Assembly (NCBI GenBank): GCA_006515795.1
Contig: VFMC01000128.1
Coordinates: 11,666-23,274 of the forward strand
Direction: 5' to 3'
Source: Acidimicrobiaceae bacterium
GTDB lineage: Bacteria > Actinomycetota > Acidimicrobiia > Acidimicrobiales > Ilumatobacteraceae
DNA: 11,609 bases
In this document: positions 1 through 6,994 of the stretch, piece by piece
Layout of the letters: the number at the start of each line of letters is the position of its first letter
How positions within the stretch are numbered: position 1 is the first letter of the stretch
Notes under the pieces: generated by a model
Databases searched by the model: none
Told to the model about the DNA's origin: nothing
What the model saw: only the letters and a program-made list of their open reading frames with translations
Position numbers and translations under genes: made by a program

Positions 1-1
1 C

Positions 2-1853
2 GGCCCCACCGTTTGGTCGACCGTGCTCGCCGCCGTGCCCGACTTCCCCCGGTTGCGCGTCGCCATCTCGACCGGCGAGGCGATTGCACCGGCGGTGGCC
101 GACCGGCTCATCGGGACCGCCGATCACGTGTGGAACCTCTACGGCCCGACGGAAGCGACGGTGTGGGCCACCGGTCACCGGCTCGGGCCGCCGTCGGGCA
201 CGCTGTCGGTGTTGGAGTCGCCATCGGCGGCGCCGGGCGCGGTGGCCTCGAGCGTTTCGGCCCCGATCGGCGTCGCGCTCGACAACGTGAAGGCCGTCGT
301 CGTCGGGCACGACGGGGAGGATGTGCCCGACGGCACCGAGGGTGAGCTGTGGCTCGGTGGTGCGGCGTTGGCCCGTGGCTATCGGGGCAACGAGCTGCTG
401 ACGAACGACCGTTTCGTAGTCCGCGGCGAGCACCGCTTCTACAGAACAGGCGACACGGTTTCGCGTGACGCGCAAGGCGTACTGCACTACTTCGGGCGCA
501 GCGATGACCAGATCAAGGTGCGCGGCGTCCGCATCGAGCCGATGGAGGTGGAATCGGCGATCCTGGCGGTGCCCGGTGTGATGGCCGCGGCGGCGACGTG
601 GTTCGAGAGCGCGACCGGCGCCCGCTCGATTCTGGCCGCCGTGGTACCTCAGCCCGGTGTGCAACTCTTGCCGCGGCAGCTCCACGACGCGCTAGCCGAC
701 ATGCTCCCAGGGCCGATGATCCCATCGCGGTTCGTGTTCTGCGACACGCTGCCACGTTCGTCGAGCGGAAAGGTCGATCGTACCGCGATCCGCGACCTCG
801 GCCATGAGGACGCCGGCGGTCGCGTCGGGGTGCAACCGCCACTCACCGCTACCGAGCGCCGGCTGATCGGTGTTTGGGAACTGACCCTCGGCGTCGATGC
901 GGTGGCGCGTGACGATCACTTCTTCACCATCGGAGGCGATTCGCTCGTCGCGGTCACGATGATGCTCGAGGTCGAGGAGGTGTTCGCCGTCTCGCTCCCG
1001 ATTCGCGTGCTGTTCGAGTCGCCGACGCTCCAAGGCCTCGCGGCGCGCATCGACGAGGCGATGGTGCGACCCGACGCGTGGTCGAACGCCGAGTACGTCT
1101 TCCCTCTGGTGGAGGGCGAGGGGACGCCGTTCTTCTTCTGCGGGATCGATCTGAAGATGGCCCGCCGTGGCATGTGGGGCGTCGACTGCCCGCTGTACGC
1201 GGTGTCGCAGTGGGCCCAGGGGAAGGGCTTCCTGCAGGCCAGGTCGGTGGAGGACCTCGCCCGAAAGCAGCTCGAGGCGATCACGTCGATCCAGCCGTGT
1301 GGGCCGTACCGGATCGGCGGGTTCTCGTTCGGCGGTCTCATCGCTTTCGAACTGGCGCACCTGTTGCGCGATCGGGGTGATGAGGTGGAACTTGTTGTCG
1401 CGCACCTCGGCGCATCTTGCCAGCCTCGACGGCGTTCGTGGCGTGGTGCGTGGAGCGCGCAACATCGCCAAGCGGGTGATGGTGAACGTAGTGAACCTTG
1501 GGGGCCGGGTGCCCACGTGGCAGTGGCTCAACTACAAGATCGTCCATCTCTACGGGCGCCATCCATCGCACATCTCCACCCGGCTCGTACCGAAGGATCG
1601 TTGGCCGGCGTACTGGTACACGTCGTTGCGCCTGGCCAAGTCGTACGTGGCGCGTCCCTACGACGGGCCGGCGGCAGCGGTGTTCCTCGACGAGGGCGAA
1701 CGAAGCGCCAGTTGGCGGGCCCTGCTCGAACCAGGCACCGCAACGTTCATCGTCGAGGCGCCGACGCACGGGGAGCTGTTCGCCGAACCCGCCGCGAGCC
1801 GATGGCTCGAGTTCCTCCGTCCGCTGGTGTCCACGCCCGCCGAGAGGAGATAG
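2..1853 (+). CDS. NRPS module, 5'-partial: adenylation-PCP-thioesterase, frameshifted in the thioesterase
   Basis: This is the C-terminal part of a nonribosomal peptide synthetase; its start lies before the window. Reading from base 2, the adenylation core motifs appear in order: A5 NLYGPTEATVW (near 134-166), A6 GELWLGG (near 341), A7 YRTGD (near 440), A8 GRSDDQIKVRG (near 497) and the A10 lysine in SSGKVDR (near 764). A carrier domain follows with GGDSL; the phosphopantetheine serine is at 941-943. A type I thioesterase comes next with nucleophile motif GFSFGG, serine at 1325-1327. Coding then leaves this frame near 1400-1410 and continues in the next one, giving TSAHLASLDG through the likely catalytic histidine in PTHGELF to a TAG at 1851-1853. 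With this layout the module would load one amino acid and release the product by hydrolysis or cyclisation. The substrate cannot be read here. The frameshift may be real or a sequencing error. Confidence 0.88.
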
Positions 1854-1877
1854 GCGGCAGCTCGCGATCTGCTCCCT

Positions 1878-1898
1878 ACGATGGGGCTCGCCCATCGT
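1878..1898 (+). terminator. Possible stem-loop after the NRPS gene
   Basis: Perfect 8-bp arms ACGATGGG and CCCATCGT enclose the 5-nt loop GCTCG, starting 25 nt after the thioesterase stop. No T-tract follows, so this would be a U-less, actinobacterial-style terminator if it works at all. The rest of the gap, 1854-2003, holds only the ribosome binding site of the next gene. Confidence 0.35.
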
Positions 1899-1991
1899 CG
1901 CGGAAGGGGAACCACCGGCCTAGTCCACCACCGATTCCGGGGTCATCGACCACGTCGCCTTCCTCGCCACCGACACATCACCCATCGACCG

Positions 1992-1996
1992 AAAGG
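1992..1996 (+). promoter_or_regulatory. Ribosome binding site deciding the LLM oxidoreductase start
   Basis: AAAGG (in GAAAGGTGG) lies 7 nt before the ATG at 2004. It shows that the oxidoreductase has its own start, although the NRPS frame reads straight through this position without a stop. Confidence 0.65.
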
Positions 1997-2003
1997 TGGC
2001 CAC

Positions 2004-2785
2004 ATGACCAGGCCCATCCGCATCGCCGTGCAGCTCCACCCCCACACGCCCATTACCGCCAGATCCGCGCCGCGGTCGTCGCCGCCGAGGAGGCCGGCGT
2101 CGACGTCGTGTTCAACTGGGACCACTTCTTCCCCCTCTACGGCGAGCCCGACGGCGAGCACTTCGAGTGCTGGACCATGCTCGGCGCCTGGGCCGAGGCC
2201 ACGTCGCGGGTCGAGATCGGCGCGCTGGTGAGCTGCAACTCGTACCGCAACCCCGAGCTGCTGGCCGACATGGCCCGCACCGTCGATCACATCGGCGACG
2301 GCCGGTTGATCCTCGGCATCGGCGCCGGATGGTTCGAGCGCGACTACAGCGAGTACGGCTACGGCTTCGGTACCGCCGGCTCACGAATTGCCGCGCTCGG
2401 GGAGGCACTGCCGCGCATCACCGCTCGCCTGGGGCAGCTGAACCCGGCGCCCACCCGTCGCATCCCGGTCCTCATCGGCGGTGGCGGTGAGCGCAAGACG
2501 CTCAAGCTCGTCGCGCAGTACGCCGACGTTTGGCACGGCTTCGGTGACGCACCCACCCTGCGGCACAAGACCGAGGTGCTCGACACCTGGTGTGCCCAGG
2601 TCGATCGTGCGCCCGAGGCGATCGAGCGGTCGACCGCCGTGGAGGCGAGTCCCGACCAGGTGGGCGACGACCTGCTGGCGGCCGGCTTCACCCTGTTCAC
2701 GATCGGCATCAACGGGCCCGCCTACGACTTCGGGCTCGTCAGGGAGTGGATCACCTGGCGCGACCAGCGCAACACCGCCCGCTGA
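2004..2785 (+). CDS. LLM class F420-dependent oxidoreductase, with one-base deletion near codon 14
   Basis: This is a luciferase-like flavin/deazaflavin oxidoreductase of about 260 residues with a TIM-barrel fold. The usual cofactor in such actinobacterial proteins is F420; the substrate is unknown. Family-typical stretches are VFNWDHFFPLYG, CWTMLGAWAE, SRVEIGALV, DGRLILGIGAGW and VLIGGGGERKTLKLV. From the ATG at 2004 the reading is MTRPIRIAVQLHP; then it must step into another frame to give HAHYRQIRAAVVAAEEAG. Adding one base after 2044 (CCC CA-) restores QLHPQHAHYRQI, the expected family N-terminus. Apart from this lesion the gene looks complete, ending in TGA at 2783-2785. It is preceded by its own ribosome binding site, 150 bp after the NRPS stop, and could be co-transcribed with it. 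The lesion is either a mutation or a consensus indel. Confidence 0.88.
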
Positions 2786-2790
2786 CCGGC

Positions 2791-3085
2791 TTACGGCAGC
2801 GTGCCACCGGTGGGCTTGCAGGCCGGGGGGAGGCACGAGCCGCCGCCGGCCGGCAGGCCTTCCCCGAGATCCGAGCCTGGCCGGTGAGCCCCGCGGTGGT
2901 CTGGTCGCCCGAGTGCGGCGCTGGACAGTTCGAAGTTGAGGATCACGTCGTACGTTGCGGCGAGGTCGACGAGCCCGAACCCGAACCCGGGCCCACCATC
3001 GGGCAGGTGGATCATCGATTCGTGATCGCAAGGTGAGAGCCAGGTGAGAGTGGCGTCAAGCCGATCCTCACGGCGCCTACGCCCT
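2791..3085 (-). pseudogene. Decayed 3' fragment of an unrecognised gene, truncated at the direct repeat
   Basis: The minus strand reads like protein from about 3075 to the stop at 2791-2793: RLDATLTWLSPCDHES, then PDGGPGFGFGLVDLAATYD, then VILNFELSS. The frame then seems to change to PHSGDQTTAGLTGQARISG and back to EGLPAGGGSCLPPACKPTGG, which would need two compensating indels. No start codon with a ribosome binding site is present, and the coding-like stretch ends at the repeat at 3086. Nothing right of the far repeat copy looks like the missing N-terminus. The gene converges on the LLM gene, with 5 nt between their stops. The family is not recognised; the cysteine/proline-rich tail could suit an exported protein, but that is a guess. 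Confidence 0.4.
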
Positions 3086-3149
3086 GTTGACCAAGGATCA
3101 GTGAGACCGTGCTCGTTCGATGAGGCTCATAAGGCTCTCGCCAACGGCG
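3086..3149 (+). repeat. 64-bp direct repeat, left copy
   Basis: This stretch matches 9425-9488 in the same orientation at 61 of 64 positions; the differences are at 3090 (A/G), 3131 (A/C) and 3145 (C/T). Read on the minus strand it contains the last codons of the hydrolase, encoding GESLMSLIERARSH and stop, plus 12 bp beyond the stop. It lies where the coding-like reading of the truncated neighbour gene breaks off. Confidence 0.92.
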
Positions 3150-3814
3150 AATGGTTTGACAGCGACGTCGAGATGCTGGCCGGCCATTCGAGCCGTCGGC
3201 CATTCGTATGCTTCGGCTCGCGCCCGGTCGTCGTCATATGCAGGGCTCAGCTGCAGGAAGCAGCAGCCGTGACGCGTCATCCAGCTACTCGGCAGCGGCA
3301 CCGGATCGTCATAGAACGATCGCGGCACACGTGGCGTGTCGGCGGCGATTTGGTCGCGCAGGTCCCCGTCGGGGATCAGGCGAGCCGTGACGTCGTCGCC
3401 CCACCACTCGTGCCACGGCGGCAACAACGGTCCATCGTGGGACAGCGAGTCGACGAACTCGATGAACGGGTCGGATGCTTGGTAGGTCAGCCCGTCACCG
3501 GGGACGACAGCGTCGACGAAGGCGACCACCTCCGGGCTCAACTGCTCGGCGAGCAAGGGCATCAGGACACCGGCACCGGAGTGCGCCACGATCACGTCAA
3601 CCGAACTGGCAGCGGCGATCGCCAGGTCGAGGATCGCGCGCCACTGCGGGCGTGGTCCCGTCAATGCCCCCCGCAGGTCCGGAACCACGACTTCGAATCC
3701 AAGTTCGTGCAGTCGGGCACCAAGACGGTGGAGGGTCATCGGCCCAACGAGTGGACTGTGGATCATGAGGACATTGATCGACAGATTCTGGCGCGAACCG
3801 AGGCCGCCGCGCAC
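3098..3814 (-). CDS. Alpha/beta hydrolase
   Basis: This 238-residue protein has the alpha/beta hydrolase pattern. An N-terminal strand, VLMIHSPLVGPMT, forms the oxyanion region. VVVPDLRGAL follows. The nucleophile elbow is AHSGAG, with the serine near residue 79. The central part is rich in tryptophan and proline (PPWHEWWGDD), and the late histidine in MAGQHLDV near residue 210 completes the triad. The length is normal for small cytoplasmic esterase-like members; the substrate is unknown. The GTG at 3814 gives the longest form. The ATG at 3769 would give a start closer to the fold, and neither has a clear ribosome binding site. The final 13 or so codons lie inside the direct repeat, and a second copy of just that tail sits at 9441-9488. 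It is divergent from the DNA methyltransferase gene. Confidence 0.85.
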   Translation of the reverse strand: MRGGLGSRQNLSINVLMIHSPLVGPMTLHRLGARLHELGFEVVVPDLRGALTGPRPQWRAILDLAIAAASSVDVIVAHSGAGVLMPLLAEQLSPEVVAFVDAVVPGDGLTYQASDPFIEFVDSLSHDGPLLPPWHEWWGDDVTARLIPDGDLRDQIAADTPRVPRSFYDDPVPLPSSWMTRHGCCFLQLSPAYDDDRARAEAYEWPTARMAGQHLDVAVKPFAVGESLMSLIERARSH

Positions 3815-3835
3815 TCGATCGATGAGCCGTAGCAG

Positions 3836-3866
3836 CTGAACGAACGACGCGCGTATGTTCGATCAG
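3836..3866. promoter_or_regulatory. Inverted repeat in the divergent promoter region
   Basis: CTGAACGAAC (3836-3845) and GTTCGATCAG (3857-3866) are inverted copies with one mismatch in ten, separated by 11 nt. They lie in the 100-bp gap between the divergent hydrolase and methyltransferase genes, where a shared operator would be expected. No regulator gene is adjacent. Confidence 0.35.
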
Positions 3867-3903
3867 TCGTGAAGGCTTCGGCTACCCTCGAGTGGCCCAC
3901 GTG

Positions 3904-3909
3904 AGGAGG
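3904..3909 (+). promoter_or_regulatory. Strong ribosome binding site for the DNA methyltransferase (TTG start)
   Basis: AGGAGG lies 5 nt before a TTG at 3915. It argues that translation begins at this TTG, not at the ATG at 4027, and so exposes a frameshift between the two. Confidence 0.75.
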
Positions 3910-3914
3910 GAAAG

Positions 3915-5346
3915 TTGAAGGAACGACGAAGGACGACTACCTCCAACTTCGGCGTGGGCGCCCGGGAGAGCCACGACTCAACGCCGTTCTACGAGAGAGC
4001 CGTTCGTTCTCGGCGACGCACGAGACATGGATCGCGTCGCCGACGGATCGGTAGCGCTAGTGGTCACGTCGCCGCCCTACTTCGCCGGCAAGCAGTATGA
4101 GGAGGAGTTGGAGCGAGAGGGCGTACCCGCTTCCTACCTCGAGTACCTCGAGATGCTGACCGATGTCTTCGCCGAGTGCGTACGCAAGCTCGAGCCTGGA
4201 GGCCGCATCGCGGTGAATGTGGCCAACCTCGGCCGTAAGCCATATCGAAGCTTGTCGGCCGATGTGATCCGCATCCTCGAACACGACCTCGGGCTGCTAC
4301 TTCGGGGGGAACTCATCTGGCAGAAGGGAGAGGGCGCCAGCGGTTCATGTGCCTGGGGTTCGTTTCGGAGCGCTGCCAATCCAGTGCTCCGCGACATCAG
4401 CGAACGCGTGATCGTGGCTAGCAAGGGGCGATTCGACCGTGCCCGCTCCGTGAAGCAGCGCGCCGCTGACGGCCTGCCGCACGAGAGCACGCTGATGACC
4501 GAGGACTTCATGGCCATGACGTTGGACATCTGGTCGATTCCACCTGAGAGTGCGCGCCGGGTGGGTCACCCTGCTCCGTTCCCCGTCGAGTTGCCCGAGC
4601 AACTCATCGGCCTGTACACGTTCAAGGATGATCTCGTGCTCGACCCCTTCATGGGAAGTGGGTCGGCACTCGTCGCGGCCGCCCGTCTCGGACGGCGCTA
4701 CGTCGGCTACGACCTCGATGACAGCTACGTCGAGATTGCGCGTCGTCGTGTCCAAGAAGCACTAGAGCCCAGCGTGCCCGAGGTTCAGGCGAGCCGGAGG
4801 CGCACAGTAGAGGCGCCGGCGATGGACCTCGATTGCGCCGAGGACTTCGGGAGCCGAGCCATGAAGGAAGGAAAGGCAGCGCAGAAGCTCGCCGAGCAGT
4901 TCATCGAGGAGGCCGGGTTCACGATCGCCGAGCGCAATCGACGCATCCGCAACACCGGCGTCACCGTGGACTTCGTTGCCACCGACGTGGACGGAGCAAC
5001 TTGGTTCTTCGACGTGTCGGGCGCGTTCACGAGCCACAGAGGTGGACTGCTTCGTACCGACACCGTGTGGAAGTCCCTTGGACGTGCATATGCGCTGAAG
5101 GGTGCCCGCGGCGAGGTGCCGTTGGTCTTTCTGACCAGCCATCTTCCGAAGCAGCCCAGCGAGGGCGACACCGCGCTTCGAGCGGCCGGGCCTGACGCGT
5201 TCTTCGATGCCATCGAGATGCTTTCGCAGCACAGCCTCGAACGACTCGGGCGCTACGCCAAGGGTGGCTTCACCGACAACCCACAACCGGGATTCTGGAC
5301 ATCCCAGGACCTGGCCCGGAGGACCACTTTGTGGCCCGTTCCGTAG
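3915..5346 (+). CDS. Beta-class DNA methyltransferase fused to a nuclease-like C-terminal domain; N-terminal frameshift
   Basis: This enzyme methylates an adenine N6 or cytosine N4 in DNA using SAM. Numbered from the ATG at 4027, the catalytic motif TSPPY is at residues 14-18 and the SAM-binding motif DPFMGSGS at 206-213. That order (IV before I) is the beta class, and TSPPY is common in N4-cytosine enzymes. Residues about 280-405 form a second domain with VDFVATD (D315), WFFDVSG (D329) and a following helix TDTVWKSLGRA. It resembles a PD-(D/E)xK nuclease core, but the usual lysine is a serine, so it may be inactive or only bind DNA. Upstream, the TTG at 3915 with its ribosome binding site starts MKERRRTTTSNFGVGARESH and runs to STPFYE; removing one base in GAGAGAG (3993-3999) joins it to EPFVLGDARD and the main frame. 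The specificity is unknown. Confidence 0.88.
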
Positions 5347-5392
5347 CGTGTGCGGTCGTTCGTGACGATCCCCGCCGCAGGTGTTCATCGCT

Positions 5393-5422
5393 GAGGACCA
5401 AGAGACCCTGAACTGGGTCCTC
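5393..5422 (+). terminator. Possible hairpin after the methyltransferase gene
   Basis: GAGGACC (5393-5399) and GGTCCTC (5416-5422) are perfect 7-bp arms starting 47 nt after the TAG at 5346. An alternative inner pairing of GACCC with GGGTC is possible. There is no T-tract. The remainder of 5347-5603 shows no gene I would defend: a frame is open from an ATG at 5436 into the next gene, but that part lacks a ribosome binding site and does not read like protein. Confidence 0.3.
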
Positions 5423-5603
5423 GCCTTGTCGCCTCATGGCGCGCATACCTGGACACGAGCTTGCCGACGGCATCGCCGCGTGCGTAGCTGCGCCAGCCCG
5501 CTCCCAGAAGGCCGCGAACACGCCCTCCGGCTGGTCAGTAGAGAGCGGGACCGTCGCCGAACTCGTCGCACACTTGCTCACTCAATGCATCAAACTCGAC
5601 AGC

Positions 5604-6419
5604 ATGAAGAGCGAAGAGGTTCGACCGGTGAAGCTGCACCGGCGGCACGTCAACCTCGACGGCCGCGCCTTCACGGTGCTCACCCTTCGGCCGTCGACCG
5701 ACTACAGGTACGCGACGAACTACTTTCACGAGACTTGGCACGTGCTCACCGATCCCGCCGGGGCCTGGCTCCTCGGTCGGTTGTGCTGGTCGCTTGCGTT
5801 TCAGCGCCAGCGGGGCACGATCGTGGTGATCGATCACCCCTTGCTCGTTCCGAACCCGTTCGACGCCGACAAGTCCTCTCCGATCGTGATCGCGAACGCT
5901 GACCTTGCGCCTCTGAACCGAACGGCGATCACCCAGCTCAAACGGTTCCTCGCCCAGAAGAAGCCCTCGGAGGGGACCGTGCGGCTCGCGACGAGCGGCC
6001 TCGATCGCCTGCTCGCCGCGGACCCAGCGGGCGACCTGCTCGAGCTGCAGCAGCAGAACTCCGGCGTCTGGTGGAACGACCACCAGCGGCGCGGCTGGAC
6101 GGACCGCGTCAATGGTGTGGTCGTGCTGGCAGCACCTCCACCGGTCTTGCAGTGGTGGGCGATTTGGTTGAGCCAACTCGGCTCGCATTGGTACCAGGGG
6201 TCGGACTACACCGAACTCGACCATCCGACGACTCGTCGAGGCGAGGGCGAGGTGCAGGTGTTCGCGAGCTTCGCCACGATGGTCACAGAGGCGATGGCAA
6301 CGCGTGAACGGCTGTTCCCTGGCGTACCCCATCGCGAGCTTCTCGACGACGAACGCCGAGCTGTCTGGGCGGAGTTGCCCGCTTCCACGGCAGAGTCTCA
6401 AGGAGAGTCAGGACGATGA
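5604..6419 (+). CDS. Unrecognised protein downstream of the DNA methyltransferase
   Basis: I do not recognise this family. From the ATG at 5604 it is 271 residues, with no signal peptide or clear membrane segment. It is unusually rich in tryptophan and has strand-like stretches: AFTVLTLRPSTDYRYATN, then WHVLTDPAGAWLLGRLCW, GTIVVIDHPLLVPNPFDAD and VNGVVVLAAPPPVLQWW. It looks like a compact alpha/beta cytoplasmic protein. The same frame is open back to an ATG at 5436 (327 residues). I prefer 5604 because protein-like sequence starts there, but neither site has a convincing ribosome binding site. It follows the DNA methyltransferase on the same strand. Its stop TGA overlaps the ATG of the next small gene (ATGA), so those two were one translational unit. 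A partner role to the methyltransferase is inferred from position only. Confidence 0.7.
   Translation: MKSEEVRPVKLHRRHVNLDGRAFTVLTLRPSTDYRYATNYFHETWHVLTDPAGAWLLGRLCWSLAFQRQRGTIVVIDHPLLVPNPFDADKSSPIVIANADLAPLNRTAITQLKRFLAQKKPSEGTVRLATSGLDRLLAADPAGDLLELQQQNSGVWWNDHQRRGWTDRVNGVVVLAAPPPVLQWWAIWLSQLGSHWYQGSDYTELDHPTTRRGEGEVQVFASFATMVTEAMATRERLFPGVPHRELLDDERRAVWAELPASTAESQGESGR
6400..6405 (+). promoter_or_regulatory. Ribosome binding site of the broken small gene
   Basis: AAGGAG lies 10 nt before the ATG at 6416, inside the end of the preceding gene. With the ATGA stop/start overlap it marks a genuine, translationally coupled start, even though only eight codons follow before a stop. Confidence 0.6.
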
Positions 6420-6776
6420 CGGAGCGCAAACGCCTGTCGTAAGAGGACAAGGTTCTCAGCTACGCGAACGGCGGCCGGAACACGTACGGGAGAACGACAC
6501 GGAGCTCTCGCAAGGTGATCCGGTTTCGCCAACGGTGAGTCAATGGCACCTACCGCAGCCGGGTTCACGACGCACCCGGTTCTGCAGCTCGAGACTCCGA
6601 CGAGATCGCCGACCCAGTCAACGCCGTCCAACGGAGGCGTCGGCGAAAGGTGCCCTACACAGCACTCGGCTCGGTCGTCGACCGCAAGATCCGCGATCGC
6701 CGGGATGGCGAGGGGCGCAGAGTCGCCCGTGCGGGGCCGACTGCGCAAGCAGGCCCGCCGCCGGTCGCCGCCCTAA
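6416..6776 (+). pseudogene. Broken small basic protein gene, coupled to the upstream gene
   Basis: The ATG at 6416 overlaps the upstream stop (ATGA) and has a ribosome binding site. It reads MTERKRLS, then TAA at 6440-6442. The same frame continues with protein-like sequence (EDKVLSYANGGRNTYG, then SSRKVIRFRQR), meets TGA at 6536-6538 and goes on with VNGTYRSRVHDAPGSAAR through KVPYTALGSVVDRKIRDRRD to about 6720. A tyrosine codon at the first stop and a tryptophan codon at the second would give one continuous arginine-rich protein of roughly 100 residues or more. The true end is unclear: a further frame change would use the TAA at 6774-6776. The family is not recognised; its basic character suggests nucleic-acid contact. 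Decay by point mutation is more likely than recoding, since TGA and TAA end other genes here. Confidence 0.5.
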
Positions 6777-6980
6777 GCTGCGAATCCCTCCCGTTCCGCC
6801 AAGGGTGTTCGTGGACGTTCACCGAAGCCCACCGATGTACGGCGAGCGGCCGCAGGCGACGGCAGCGATGGCTGCCTCGATGCTTGATCCGGCGGTGGCG
6901 CGTCGTGTGCCGCCATGAGCCGACCACGAGCAACGGCGGGAGCGCCGCTCGAGATTCACTCGCCTTGTACGGTTCGGGCA
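6777..6980. other. Gap with no supported gene
   Basis: The frames are open here by chance in GC-rich sequence, but none has a ribosome binding site or reads like a known protein. The only structure seen is the short direct repeat listed next, at the right end. Confidence 0.5.
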
Positions 6981-6994
6981 GTGAGTCACTCGCC
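6956..6994 (+). repeat. Pair of 9-bp direct repeats around the methyltransferase start
   Basis: TCACTCGCC occurs at 6956-6964 and 6986-6994, exactly 30 bp apart, and the second copy overlaps the small palindrome GTGAGTCAC at 6981-6989. It sits at the proposed GTG start of the SAM methyltransferase and could be a regulator site; it could also be chance. Confidence 0.3.

Noticed and set aside
692..1531. Long open frames on the minus strand opposite the NRPS
   Set aside because: They are shadows of codon bias in GC-rich sequence; the plus strand carries all adenylation, carrier and thioesterase motifs.
23..2785. A true NRPS fused to a luciferase-like monooxygenase domain
   Set aside because: The intervening 1405-2044 makes sense only in another frame, with its own stop, ribosome binding site and start.
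5436..5603. A longer form of the unrecognised protein beginning at 5436
   Set aside because: No ribosome binding site, and this part does not read like protein; kept only as an alternative start.
5535..6401. A 288-codon minus-strand frame opposite the unrecognised protein
   Set aside because: Its translation is arginine- and proline-rich with no strand-like hydrophobic pattern, whereas the plus strand has balanced composition and start/stop coupling with its neighbour.
6416..6776. Stop-codon recoding (TGA or TAA read as amino acid) in the small gene
   Set aside because: Both codons end other genes in the window and no recoding structure is seen; two point mutations are simpler.
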